From: Streptomyces prunicolor NBRC 13075
Lineage (GTDB): Bacteria > Actinomycetota > Actinomycetes > Streptomycetales > Streptomycetaceae
Direction: 5' to 3'
Assembly (NCBI RefSeq): GCF_000367365.1
Contig: NZ_BARF01000099.1
Location: 84,011 to 148,010 of the forward strand
Length of the DNA stretch: 64,000 nucleotides
Every line of letters starts with the position of its first letter. Positions within the stretch are counted from its first letter, which is position 1. A program made the position numbers and the translations under genes. Under the pieces are notes generated by a model that was given only the letters and a program-made list of their open reading frames with translations, made no database searches and had not been told where the DNA came from. This document shows, in pieces, positions 41,626 to 51,208 of the stretch.

Positions 41626-42267
41626 ATGGGGGCGTTTCTCGCTGCCGCGATCGGGTTTCCCACCGTCGTCTTCACCGCCGCGCTCACCGTGGTCGTCCTG
41701 TTCTGGCTGCTGGTCGCGCTGGGCGCGGCGGACGCCCACGGACATGCCCATGCTCACCTCAACTCCCGTGCGCACAGCGATGGTTGGGGGCTCGGCGGGG
41801 CGCCCGTGACTCTCGCCTTCTCGCTGTTCGTCGCCGTCGGCTGGCTGGTCAGCTACTGCGCGAGCGTGCTGCTGGTCCCTTCGGGCCTGGTCGGAATCCT
41901 GGTCGGGGCGGTCGTGCTGATCGGCACGGTGTACGTCTCCTGGCAGGCGACCAAGCTGTTCGTACGACCCCTGCACCGCCTGTTCCCCGACGAACACGGG
42001 CCGTCCCGGCTGGACTTCGTCGGGCTGACCTGCACCATCCGCACCGGGCGGGTGGACGCCGGGTTCGGCCAGGCCGAGGTCAGGTCGGCGGACGGCTCGG
42101 CGGCGGTGGTCCAGGTCCGGCAGCCGGACGGCGACCTGGCGCAGGGCGCGCTCGGCAGCGGCAGCACCGGACTGCTCTACGCCTACGACGAGACCGGCGA
42201 GTTCTTCTGGATCGCGCCCTACGACAGCGCGCTGGACCCGAGGACCGGCCCGGGCACGACGGGATAG
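41626..42267 (+). CDS. YqiJ-like membrane protein with OB-fold domain
   Basis: 213 residues, ATG behind GGGGGG. Membrane helices at about 5-30, 62-82 and 88-108 (PTVVFTAALTVVVLFWLLVAL; TLAFSLFVAVGWLVSYCA; VGILVGAVVLIGTVYVSW), with a His-rich loop after the first (AHGHAHAHLNSRAHSD). The C-terminal ~90 residues (VGLTCTIRTGRVDAGFGQAEV...) look like the small beta-barrel of NfeD/YqiJ proteins. YqiJ-type genes typically precede a flotillin gene, as here, and the proteins are thought to cooperate in membrane microdomains. Confidence 0.82.
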   Translation: MGAFLAAAIGFPTVVFTAALTVVVLFWLLVALGAADAHGHAHAHLNSRAHSDGWGLGGAPVTLAFSLFVAVGWLVSYCASVLLVPSGLVGILVGAVVLIGTVYVSWQATKLFVRPLHRLFPDEHGPSRLDFVGLTCTIRTGRVDAGFGQAEVRSADGSAAVVQVRQPDGDLAQGALGSGSTGLLYAYDETGEFFWIAPYDSALDPRTGPGTTG

Positions 42268-42275
42268 GCCGCCAA

Positions 42276-42364
42276 CGCCTGTTGGCCTACGGCCGTTGCC
42301 CACGCCTGTTGCCTACGCCTGTTGGTCAACCCCTGTTGGTCAACCTGTGTTGGCCCACGCCCGT
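42276..42364. repeat. Degenerate tandem repeats between YqiJ-like and flotillin genes
   Basis: Five to six imperfect units around CCTGTTGGTCAACC / CCTGTTGGCCTACG spaced 12-19 bases apart fill most of the 132-base gap. Expansion by slippage is likely; a role in mRNA structure or processing between the two genes is possible. Confidence 0.7.
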
Positions 42365-42399
42365 TTCATCACCCTTCTCATTCCTTGGGGACCCATGTC

Positions 42400-44547
42400 A
42401 TGAACGCCATCACCGTCGGCATCGGTGTGTTCGTCGCCGTTGTCCTGCTCATCGCGCTCACCCTGCTCCTGGTGGTCGGCCGGCTCTTCCGGAAGGTGGA
42501 GCAGGGGCGGGCGCTGATCGTCTCCAAGACGAAGAAGGTCGACGTCACCTTCACCGGGGCCGTCGTGCTGCCGGTGCTGCACAAGGCCGAGTTCATGGAC
42601 ATCTCGGTGAAGACCATCGAGATCCGCCGCACCGGGCGCGAGGGCCTGATCTGCCAGGACAACATCCGCGCCGACATCCACATCAGCTTCTTCGTGCGGG
42701 TCAACAAGACCGTCGAGGACGTCATCAAGGTCGCGCAGGCCATCGGCACCCAGACCGCGAGCGACCCGGTGGCGATCCAGGACTTCTTCGCCGCGAAGTT
42801 CTCCGAGGCGCTCAAGACCGTAGGCAAGCAGCTGGACTTCGTCGATCTCTACACCAAGCGCGAGGAGTTCCGGGACCGGATCATCCAGGTCATCGGCACC
42901 GACCTCAACGGCTACCACCTCGACGACGCGGCCATCGACTTCCTAGAGCAGACGCCGATGACCCAGCTCGACAACCAGAACATCCTGGACGCGCAGGGCA
43001 TCCGCAAGATCACCGAGCTGACGACGATCGAGCACGTGCGCACCAATGAGTTCCAGCGCACCGAGCAGAAGGAGATCACCCGGCAGAACGTCGACGCCCG
43101 GGAGACCATCCTGGAGCTGGAGCGCCGACAGGCCGAGGCGGAGATCAAGCAGCGCCGTGAGGTGGAGGTCCTGCGGGCACGCGAGGAGGCCACCACCGCG
43201 AAAGTGCAGGAGGAGGAACGGCTGGGCGCGCAGGCCGCGTTCCTCCGCACCGAGGAGCAACTCGGCGTCCAGCGCGAGAACCAGGCCCGCGAGATCGCCG
43301 TCGCGCAGAAGAACCGCGAGCGGGTCATCGCCGTGGAGAACGAGCGCATCGAGAAGGACCGCCTCCTCGAAGTCATCGCGAGGGAACGGGAGACCTCGCT
43401 GTCCGGGATCGCCAAGGACAAGGAGGTCGAGGCGGAGCGGCGCGAGGTCGCCGACGTGGTCCGGGAGCGGATCGCCGTGGACCGTACGGTGGCCGAGCAG
43501 GAGGAGGCCATCAAGAAGCTGCGGGTCGTCGAGGAGGCCGAGCGCACCCGCCAGGCCGTGATCATCGCAGCCGAGGCGGAGGCGCAGGAGAAACTGGTCA
43601 AGGACATCAAGGGGGCCGAGGCCGCGGAGGCCGCCGCCAAGCACCGCGCCGGTGAGCAACTCACCCTCGCCGAGGCTCGGTTGAAGTCCGCAGACCTCGA
43701 CGCCCGCGCCAAGCTGCGGCTCGCCGAGGGCATCCAGGCGGAGGCGGCGGCTGCCGGACTCGCCGAGGTCCAGGTCCGCGACAAGGAGGCCGAGGTCACC
43801 GTGAAGGCCGGTCGCGCCGAGGCCGAGGCCACGGGGGCGCGGCTGCGCGCGGAGGCGGAAGGCACCGAGGCCCGGCTGCGGGCGGAGGCCGAGGGCACCC
43901 GGGCCAAGGCGCTCGCCGAGGCCGAGGGCGCGCAGGCGAAGGTGCTCGCGCAGGCCGAGGGCGTACGGGCGAACGCGCTCGCGGAAGCCACCGGCATCGG
44001 CGAGAAGCTCAAGGCCGAGGCGGAAGGCCTCACCGAGAAGGCCGCCGCGATGGCCGCCCTCGACGACGCCTCGCGCGGCCACGAGGAGTACCGGCTGCGG
44101 TTGCAGGCCGAGAAGGAGATCCGGCTGGCGGGTCTCGACGTTCAGCGGCAGGTCGCGGAGGCGCAGGCCACGGTCCTCGCGACCGGCCTGGAGCACGCCG
44201 ACATCGACATCGTCGGCGGCGACTCGGTCTTCTTCGACCGGCTGATCTCGTCGATCTCGTTCGGCAAGGGCGTCGACGGTTTCGTCTCCAACTCCCAGAC
44301 GGCACAGGCGTTGGCGCGTCCCTGGCTGGACGGCACGTCGAACATCGCCGACGACCTCGGCCGGGTCCTCGGGTCGGTCTCCACGGCCGATGTGCAGAAC
44401 CTCACCGTGTCCGCGCTGCTGATGAAGCTGATGACCTCGGACACGGCCAACGCCGGTCAGGTACGGCAACTGCTGGACAGGGCAGGTGAGTTGGGCCTGG
44501 CGGACACTCCGCTGGCCGCGCTCAACGGGCACCCGGCGAAGGCCTGA
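42400..44547 (+). CDS. Flotillin family protein (YqiK-like)
   Basis: 715 residues. One N-terminal membrane helix (ITVGIGVFVAVVLLIALTLLL), an SPFH/PHB domain to about residue 200 (VTFTGAVVLPVLHKAEFMDISVKTIEI), then several hundred residues of Glu/Ala/Arg-rich coiled coil with EAEGT-A/K repeats, and a globular C-terminus (HADIDIVGGDSVFFDRLISSISFGKGVDGF) conserved in YqiK-like flotillins. It should multimerise on the membrane. Next to a YqiJ-like gene upstream and a giant ATPase gene downstream (118 bases), a recurring operon. Confidence 0.92.
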   Translation: MNAITVGIGVFVAVVLLIALTLLLVVGRLFRKVEQGRALIVSKTKKVDVTFTGAVVLPVLHKAEFMDISVKTIEIRRTGREGLICQDNIRADIHISFFVRVNKTVEDVIKVAQAIGTQTASDPVAIQDFFAAKFSEALKTVGKQLDFVDLYTKREEFRDRIIQVIGTDLNGYHLDDAAIDFLEQTPMTQLDNQNILDAQGIRKITELTTIEHVRTNEFQRTEQKEITRQNVDARETILELERRQAEAEIKQRREVEVLRAREEATTAKVQEEERLGAQAAFLRTEEQLGVQRENQAREIAVAQKNRERVIAVENERIEKDRLLEVIARERETSLSGIAKDKEVEAERREVADVVRERIAVDRTVAEQEEAIKKLRVVEEAERTRQAVIIAAEAEAQEKLVKDIKGAEAAEAAAKHRAGEQLTLAEARLKSADLDARAKLRLAEGIQAEAAAAGLAEVQVRDKEAEVTVKAGRAEAEATGARLRAEAEGTEARLRAEAEGTRAKALAEAEGAQAKVLAQAEGVRANALAEATGIGEKLKAEAEGLTEKAAAMAALDDASRGHEEYRLRLQAEKEIRLAGLDVQRQVAEAQATVLATGLEHADIDIVGGDSVFFDRLISSISFGKGVDGFVSNSQTAQALARPWLDGTSNIADDLGRVLGSVSTADVQNLTVSALLMKLMTSDTANAGQVRQLLDRAGELGLADTPLAALNGHPAKA

Positions 44548-44665
44548 CGGGCCCGACCCCACAGACGGTCCGGAACTGCCGCACAGGGGACGGCAGTTCC
44601 GGACTCACCCCCGACCTTCCTGGCTCCGACTTCCTTACTGATCGCGCTTTCTTGAGAGGGACCCC

Positions 44666-47600
44666 ATGACCACCGGCCTGGACACCGGCACCTACGAGGT
44701 CCTGCGCGACCGCCTCGCCGCACAGGCCGCCGAACTCGCCCGCCGCGCGGAGACGCTCAACGTCCGCCGCACCGAGGAGTTCGGCTCCACCCGCCTGGAA
44801 CTCACCGGCACCGAACGCCTCGACACCGAGCACCCGGCAACGCCGCGCGACCTCGTCGCCGTAGGAGACACCCTCCTCTTCGGCCGCCAGGTCTCCCTCG
44901 GTGTCACCCGGGAGACGACGGTCGCCGACGTCCTCGCCCTGCACGACCGCCACGACCTGCGCCGACTGCCCGAGGACGCCGTACCCGGACTCCTCGACGA
45001 CCCGGACTTCGTGCGGGAGTTCACCGCCCTGCACCGGTACTACCGCCAAGCTCGACTGCTCCAACTCCGGCGCCTGGATGGCAAGTTGCTGGCCGTCTTC
45101 CGCACCGGTGAGAAGGCCGACGACATCCGCGTCCTGCGCTGGGCACTCGCGGAGGACAGTCGGTCGGCGAACTTCCTGGACGCGCACGGCGAACGCGACC
45201 ACGTCCTCCCGCCGCCGTACGACTTCGACTGGGCGGAGACGACCCGCGAGGACCTTGTCCCCGGCCGGCACCCGCACATCCGGATCCAGGACGGGCTGTA
45301 CGTCGACACGGTGGGCGGCGCTCTCACCGTCAAGGTGGAGGACAACACCGAGACGGGGGAGGGGATTTACTCCGAACCGGTGGACGAGCCGTTGCAGTCG
45401 CCGGCCGACGCGGAGATCGCGTACGCGCGGGTGGGGGCGCTGGTACTGCTGTGCGTGCGGCCCTACAAGGAGGAGAGCCACCGCTACCTGGTCTTCAACA
45501 CGCTCACGAAGTCCGTCGTACGGCTCGACGGGATCGGGCTGTCGTGTCAGCGGCTTCCCGAGGAGCAGGGGATCGTGTTCCCGGGCGGGTACTGCCTGGT
45601 CACGGGGGTGTGGAAGACCTTCGAAGTGGACACCGCAGGGCTGGAGTTGGAGCGGGTGGTGCGCTCGCCCAACGGGGAGGACGTGCTGTTCGCGTACCGG
45701 GCGCGGGTGCCGGGGCGGAGCCTCCTGCTGCCGTACAACATGATCCGCAAGGAGGTCGCCAACCCGCTGTCCTGCCAGGGGTGGGCGCTCTTCGACGACG
45801 GTGTGTTGATGGTGCTGCGCGGGGGTGGTGAGGGGGAGGCGGCGCGCGTTCATCCGTTGCGGGTGTGGCGTACTCCGTATGTCTCGGACACCTACGCCGC
45901 CGCTCAACTCGTCGGGTCCGGGCCGCTGTTCCGCATCGGGAACGCCGATCTCGTGCGCGGGATATCCGACTGTCTGTCCCTCGCGGGTGCGGTGGCCGGG
46001 ATGGAGCCCACGGCGGAGGTGTACGAGGCGCTGGCCGGTGCGTGTGTCCGGGCGGCGGACTCGTACCACTGGCTCGGGGACGCCGAACTCGGGGATCTGG
46101 GCGGCCCGTTGGAGGAGGTCCGGGTCACGGCGGAACAGGTCCTGGCCGAGTTCGAGACCGTCCGGACGCTCACGGCCCGCGCGGCCGACGCCCTCGCCGA
46201 GGCCACGGAGCGGCTCACCGGGCTTGTCCGGCGGTTGCGGGGCGAGGTACCTCGGGACGCGGCGGGGTGGGTCGCCGGGCTGACCGAACTCCGGCGTGTG
46301 CAGGGGCACTTGCTGACGTTGAAGGAGATGCGGTACGCGGACCTCGCGCGGATCGACGAGTCGGCGGCCGGGGCGGAGGCGGAGCTCGGGGCGTTCGGGC
46401 AGCGGGCGGTCGTATTTCTGGCGGGCGAGGACGCGTTCGCCGGGCACCATGAGGTGATCGGTGAGTTGATCGCGGAGGCGGGGGCCCTCCGTACCGTTGC
46501 CGAGTCGGCGCCCGTGGCCGCCCGGCTCGACGAACTCACCGACGGGCTGCGGACGGTGACCGAGGTGATCGCCGGGCTCGACATCGGGGACGCCACGGTC
46601 CGTACGTCGATCCTGGAGCGGATCGCCGAGGTGCTGGGCGGGGTCAACCGGGCCCGTGCCACGCTGGACGCCCGGCGCAGGGAACTTCAGGACCGGGAGG
46701 GCCGGGCGGAGTTCGCGGCCGAGTTCGCGCTGCTGGGCCAGTCGGTGTCGGGCGCGCTCGCGGACGCGGCGACACCGGAGACGTGCGACGCCCAACTCGC
46801 ACGGTTGTTGGTGCAGTTGGAGAACCTGGAAGCCCGCTTCACGGACTTCGACGACTTCCTCGCCGAACTGACCGGCAGACGCGCCGAGATCTACGAGACC
46901 TTCTCCGCCCGCAAACAGACGCTGGCCGACGAACGCGCCCGCAGGGCCGAGCAGTTGGCGGACTCGGCGGTCCGGGTCCTGGAGACGGTCGGGCGTCGGG
47001 CCGCCATGCTCGCCGACGCCGACGCGGTCAGTACGTACTTCGCCTCCGACCTGATGGTGACGAAGGTCCGCCGCACCGTCGGCCAACTCCGGGACCTGGG
47101 CGACCGGATGAGGGCGGAGGAGCTGACCGGTCGGCTCGCGGCGGCCCGTGAGGAGGCGGTCCGTGCCCTGCGCGACCGCGCCGACCTCTACGCGGACGGC
47201 GGCCGGGCCCTGCGCCTGGGCCGCCACCGTTTCGCCGTGAACACCGAGCCCCTCGACCTCACCCTGGTCGCCGCCGGCGACGGCCTCGCCTTCGCTCTCA
47301 CCGGCACGGACTACCGAACCCCGGTCACCGACCCGGAGTTCACGGCCACCCGCGAGTTCTGGGACCGCCCGCTGCCCTCCGAGTCGCCGCGCGTCTACCG
47401 CGCGGAACACCTCGCCGCCCGCCTCCTCGACGAACACGGCGCCCAGGCCCTCGCCCAGGAGCCCGACCTCGCCGCCCTGGTCCGCCGGGCCGCGCAGGAG
47501 TCGTACGACGAAGGCTACGAACGCGGCGTGCACGACCACGACGCGACCGCGATCCTGGCCGTGCTGCTCCGCCGGTACGAGGGCGCGGGCCTGCTGCGGT

Positions 47601-49483
47601 ACGAACCGGCCGCCCGGGCAAGGGCGTTGCTGTTCTGGACGCACGGCACGAGTGCGGAGCCGCGTGCGGGCTGGACGCGTCGGGCGCGGTCGCTCGCGCG
47701 GGCCCGCGACACCTTCGGACCCACCCCGGCCGTCGCCGAATTCCTCGCGGAACTGGCCGAGCGGACCGGCGAGCCCGCCGCCGCGTACCTCTTCGACGAA
47801 CTGACCACCGGCCCCGAGGGCTTCGTGATCAGCGCCACCGCACGCACCCTCCTCGACAAGTTCCGCCGCACGGTAGGGAGTTCGGCCTACGACGACGATG
47901 TGCTCGCTGTCGACGAACTGCCCGCGCGCCGTCAGCTGGTGGAGGCGTGGCTGACGGCGTACACGACGGCGTCCGGCACGGAGACCGACCCCGGTGACCT
48001 CGCGGAGGCGGTCGCGGCCGAACTCTGCCCGGACGCCGTGCGGTACGAGTCGGACGCGCGGCTGACGGAGACGGTCGGGGGACTGCTGGGCACGCACCCG
48101 CGCATCGAGGCGGGCGCGCTGTCGCTCCGGGTCGATGAACTCCTCGCCCGGACACGGGAGTTCAGGGCGACGGACGTTCCCGGCCATCGCGCGTACCAGC
48201 GGCGCCGTACGGCACTGGTCGCGGCGGAACGTGCCCGGCTGCGCCTCGACGAGTACCGGCCGCGTGTGCTGTCGTCCTTCGTGCGGGGGCGCCTGGTCGA
48301 CGAGGTGTATCTCCCGCTGGTCGGCGACAACTTGGCGCGGCAGATCGGTACGACGGGGGAGGGGCCGCGCACCGGCGCCGGCGGTGGTCTGTTGCTGCTG
48401 ATCTCGCCGCCGGGGTACGGCAAGACGACCCTCATGGAGTACGTCGCCGACCGGCTCGGGCTTGTGCTGGTCAAGGTCAGCGGGCCCGCCCTCGGGCACG
48501 GAGTCACCTCCCTCGACCCGGCCGAGGCGCCGAACGCGACCGCCCGGCAGGAGGTGGAGAAGGTCAACTTCGCGCTCGCGGCCGGCAACAACGTGCTGCT
48601 CCACCTCGACGACATCCAGCACACGTCCCCCGAACTCCTGCAGAAATTCATCCCGTTGTGCGATGCGACGCGGCGGGTCGAGGGCGTGTGGGAGGGGGTG
48701 CCGCGCACATATGACCTACGGGGGAAACGGTTCGCCGTCTGCATGACCGGCAACCCCTACACCGAGTCGGGCGGGCGTTTCCGGGTGCCGGACATGCTGG
48801 CCAACCGTGCCGACGTCTGGAACCTCGGGGACGTACTGACCGGCAAGGAGGCGGTGTTCGCGCTGAGTTTCCTGGAGAACGCGCTGACCTCCAACCCGGT
48901 CCTCGCCCCGCTGGCCGGCCGCGACCGCGCCGACCTGGACCTGCTGATCCGGCTGGCGGAGGGCGACGCGACGGCCCGCGCCGACCGGCTGTCCTACGCC
49001 TGCGACCCCGCCGAACTCGCCCGGATGGTGGGGGTGTTGAGGCATCTCATCACCGCCCGGGACGCCGTGCTCGCGGTCAACTCCGCGTACATGGCGTCGG
49101 CGGCGACGACGGACACGGCGCGCACGGAACCGCCGTTCCGGCTCCAGGGGTCGTACCGCACCATGAACCGCATCGCCCAGCGCATCGAGCCGGTGATGAA
49201 CTCCCTTGAACTGTCAGCGGTGTTGGACGACCACTACACCGCCGAGGCGCAGACCCTGGGGACCGGCGCCGAGGCGAACCTGCTGAAGCTGGGGGAGTTG
49301 CGCGGCACGCTGAGCGCCGAACAGGCCGTGCGCTGGGGGGAGTTGAAGGCGGCGTACGTGCGGTCGCGGGGCATGGCGGAGGGCGACCCCTTGAGTCACG
49401 CGGTGGCGGCCCTCGGGGTGCTGGCCGAGCGGGTCGCAGCGGTGGAGTCGGCGATCATCCGGGCGAGCGGCGGCCCGGGATGA
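44666..49483 (+). CDS. Giant AAA+ ATPase, 'DNA repair ATPase' family, MoxR-like module
   Basis: 1,605 residues, ATG behind GAGAGGGA. The first ~400 residues are a beta-rich region (RLPEEQGIVFPGGYCLVTGV) that may be a propeller-like or nucleic-acid-binding domain; helical segments, including coiled-coil-like stretches, run to ~1,150. The C-terminal AAA+ module has Walker A SPPGYGKTT (Lys1253), Walker B LLHLDDIQ (Asp1315), a sensor-like CMTGNPYTESGG and arginine-bearing VPDMLANRAD, close to MoxR-type. Databases call relatives DNA repair ATPases with no published proof I know of. The operon context points to membrane-linked remodelling or stress response. Confidence 0.82.
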   Translation: MTTGLDTGTYEVLRDRLAAQAAELARRAETLNVRRTEEFGSTRLELTGTERLDTEHPATPRDLVAVGDTLLFGRQVSLGVTRETTVADVLALHDRHDLRRLPEDAVPGLLDDPDFVREFTALHRYYRQARLLQLRRLDGKLLAVFRTGEKADDIRVLRWALAEDSRSANFLDAHGERDHVLPPPYDFDWAETTREDLVPGRHPHIRIQDGLYVDTVGGALTVKVEDNTETGEGIYSEPVDEPLQSPADAEIAYARVGALVLLCVRPYKEESHRYLVFNTLTKSVVRLDGIGLSCQRLPEEQGIVFPGGYCLVTGVWKTFEVDTAGLELERVVRSPNGEDVLFAYRARVPGRSLLLPYNMIRKEVANPLSCQGWALFDDGVLMVLRGGGEGEAARVHPLRVWRTPYVSDTYAAAQLVGSGPLFRIGNADLVRGISDCLSLAGAVAGMEPTAEVYEALAGACVRAADSYHWLGDAELGDLGGPLEEVRVTAEQVLAEFETVRTLTARAADALAEATERLTGLVRRLRGEVPRDAAGWVAGLTELRRVQGHLLTLKEMRYADLARIDESAAGAEAELGAFGQRAVVFLAGEDAFAGHHEVIGELIAEAGALRTVAESAPVAARLDELTDGLRTVTEVIAGLDIGDATVRTSILERIAEVLGGVNRARATLDARRRELQDREGRAEFAAEFALLGQSVSGALADAATPETCDAQLARLLVQLENLEARFTDFDDFLAELTGRRAEIYETFSARKQTLADERARRAEQLADSAVRVLETVGRRAAMLADADAVSTYFASDLMVTKVRRTVGQLRDLGDRMRAEELTGRLAAAREEAVRALRDRADLYADGGRALRLGRHRFAVNTEPLDLTLVAAGDGLAFALTGTDYRTPVTDPEFTATREFWDRPLPSESPRVYRAEHLAARLLDEHGAQALAQEPDLAALVRRAAQESYDEGYERGVHDHDATAILAVLLRRYEGAGLLRYEPAARARALLFWTHGTSAEPRAGWTRRARSLARARDTFGPTPAVAEFLAELAERTGEPAAAYLFDELTTGPEGFVISATARTLLDKFRRTVGSSAYDDDVLAVDELPARRQLVEAWLTAYTTASGTETDPGDLAEAVAAELCPDAVRYESDARLTETVGGLLGTHPRIEAGALSLRVDELLARTREFRATDVPGHRAYQRRRTALVAAERARLRLDEYRPRVLSSFVRGRLVDEVYLPLVGDNLARQIGTTGEGPRTGAGGGLLLLISPPGYGKTTLMEYVADRLGLVLVKVSGPALGHGVTSLDPAEAPNATARQEVEKVNFALAAGNNVLLHLDDIQHTSPELLQKFIPLCDATRRVEGVWEGVPRTYDLRGKRFAVCMTGNPYTESGGRFRVPDMLANRADVWNLGDVLTGKEAVFALSFLENALTSNPVLAPLAGRDRADLDLLIRLAEGDATARADRLSYACDPAELARMVGVLRHLITARDAVLAVNSAYMASAATTDTARTEPPFRLQGSYRTMNRIAQRIEPVMNSLELSAVLDDHYTAEAQTLGTGAEANLLKLGELRGTLSAEQAVRWGELKAAYVRSRGMAEGDPLSHAVAALGVLAERVAAVESAIIRASGGPG

Positions 49484-49526
49484 CGGTCACCGACCTCCGC
49501 GTGAGGCCTCCCCGTACGACCAACTG

Positions 49527-49898
49527 CTAGAGCTGGAGCAGCCGTTGGGTGATCTCGCGGTACTGCCGCAGCGCGTTGCGGAATTCCTCGGACTCGGCCT
49601 CCGACGGGGACTGCGCCTGGGACTCGGGGTCCTGGTCCGCCCAGGCGGCGCGGAGGAGGTCGCGGCGGGCGGCGAGGGCGGTCACGAGCTGGGCGGTGGC
49701 CTCGTCGTAGGCGCTCTCCGCCTCCGCGAGGGCGTCGCGCGGGGTGTCGGCGAAGGTGTTGAGGGCGTGGCGCAGGCGCTGGAGGACCTTGTCCCGTTCG
49801 CTCGACGGGAGCAGCGGCTCCGGGCCCGGGGTGCGGCGTTCGGAGGGAGTGCGGTTCTGGCCCGCGGGTTGTTGGGCGCGTGTCTGGTCGTACATCAT
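49527..49898 (-). CDS. Small Gln/Arg-rich helical protein
   Basis: About 123 residues, ATG 49898. The first 40 residues are disordered; then helices DKVLQRLRHALNTFADTPRDALAEAESAYDEATAQLVTAL and EFRNALRQYREITQRLL, suggesting a helical bundle or coiled coil. No domain recognised. It converges on the giant ATPase gene with only 43 bases between and may belong to the same functional locus. Confidence 0.55.
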   Translation of the reverse strand: MMYDQTRAQQPAGQNRTPSERRTPGPEPLLPSSERDKVLQRLRHALNTFADTPRDALAEAESAYDEATAQLVTALAARRDLLRAAWADQDPESQAQSPSEAESEEFRNALRQYREITQRLLQL

Positions 49899-50180
49899 CG
49901 GGAGTCGCTTCCGTCCCGCCCGAAGGCGTTTTTGGGATCGTCCGTGCACCGGCCACTGCCCTGCGCCGTGCTGCCAGTCAACGTGCGGCGACGGTTCGTG
50001 TCAACGCGGCGGTCACGCGCTCCCGGCCGACCCGTTCCGGCGCGTGCCGGAGTACGGTGGAGGGTCCGAGGCCTTCGCGCGCCGATGTCCCGCTCCGGCG
50101 CCGTGCCCTCGCGTTTCCCTTCACAGGGGCAGCCCGTGACCCCGGCCGCGCCATCCGCAGCGAGGCCGAGGAGTCCCAGC

Positions 50181-51191
50181 ATGTCGATCATCTCCACCCC
50201 GTCCACGAAGGGGATCCCGGCGGGCACCGACCCGCCGCCTCCACCCCCGCCCTACGACGGCACCTCCCCCTTCCCGCCGGACGAGGGCTCGACGCCCGTG
50301 CGGGACAGCGGGGACCGGATATACGTCGGGGTCACGGCCGCGATCGTCGTCCTGCCGTTCGTAGGTCTCGGCCTGGCCGGCTGGCTGCTGTGGGGACGGC
50401 TGATCCACCCCGTCGACATCGTGCTCGCGGCCGTCCTCTACACGGTCACCGGCCTCGGCGTCACGGTCGGCTTCCACCGCGGGCTCACCCACGGCTCGTA
50501 CCGTGCGATCCGGCCCGTGCGCATCGCGCTCGCGCTGGCCGGGTCGATGAGCTTCCAGGGCGATGTCATCAGCTGGGTCGCCACCCACCGCCGCCATCAC
50601 GCCTTCACCGACCGGCCCGGAGACCCGCACTCGCCGTACCGCTACGGCACCCATCTGCGGGGCCAGTTGCACGGACTGCTGGACGCCCATGTCGGCTGGC
50701 TGTTCCGCAACGAGCAGTCGCCGCCCGAGCGTTACGCCCCCGACCTCGTCGCCGACCCCGACATCCGGGCCGTCTCCCGCGCCTTCCCGTGGCTGTGCCT
50801 GCTCACCCTCGCGCTGCCGTTCGGGCTCGGCTGGGCGATCGGCGGCAGCTGGCTGTACGGCGTAACAGGCTTGCTGTGGGCGGGACTTGTGCGCATCGCG
50901 CTGCTCCACCACGTCACCTGGAGCGTCAACTCGCTCTGCCACATGATCGGTGAGCGCCCCTTCCGCACCCGGCGCCACGACCGCGCCACCAACCTGTGGC
51001 CGCTGGCCCTGCTCTCCTTCGGCGAGAGCTGGCACAACCTCCACCACGCCGACCCCACCAGCGCCCGGCACGGCGTCGACCGCGGCCAGATCGACCCGTC
51101 CGCCGCCGTCATCCGCCTTATGGAGCGCGCCGGTTGGGCCTACGACGTGCACTGGCCGACCGCGGACCGGGTCGCCGCCCGCCGCGCCTGA
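50181..51191 (+). CDS. Acyl-CoA/acyl-lipid delta-9 desaturase
   Basis: 336 residues, ATG with GAGGAG six bases upstream. Four membrane helices and the three histidine boxes of membrane di-iron desaturases: HRGLTH, HRRHH and HNLHH. It introduces a cis double bond into fatty acyl chains, adjusting membrane fluidity. Pro-rich N-terminus. No redox partner gene next to it. Confidence 0.93.
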   Translation: MSIISTPSTKGIPAGTDPPPPPPPYDGTSPFPPDEGSTPVRDSGDRIYVGVTAAIVVLPFVGLGLAGWLLWGRLIHPVDIVLAAVLYTVTGLGVTVGFHRGLTHGSYRAIRPVRIALALAGSMSFQGDVISWVATHRRHHAFTDRPGDPHSPYRYGTHLRGQLHGLLDAHVGWLFRNEQSPPERYAPDLVADPDIRAVSRAFPWLCLLTLALPFGLGWAIGGSWLYGVTGLLWAGLVRIALLHHVTWSVNSLCHMIGERPFRTRRHDRATNLWPLALLSFGESWHNLHHADPTSARHGVDRGQIDPSAAVIRLMERAGWAYDVHWPTADRVAARRA

Positions 51192-51208
51192 CCTCGGCCA
51201 CGACGCTG

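Noticed and set aside
44522..48622. Very long minus-strand open frame (over 1,300 codons)
   Set aside because: Antisense shadow of the giant ATPase gene; its translation is low-complexity and shows no motif, whereas the plus strand has clear Walker motifs.
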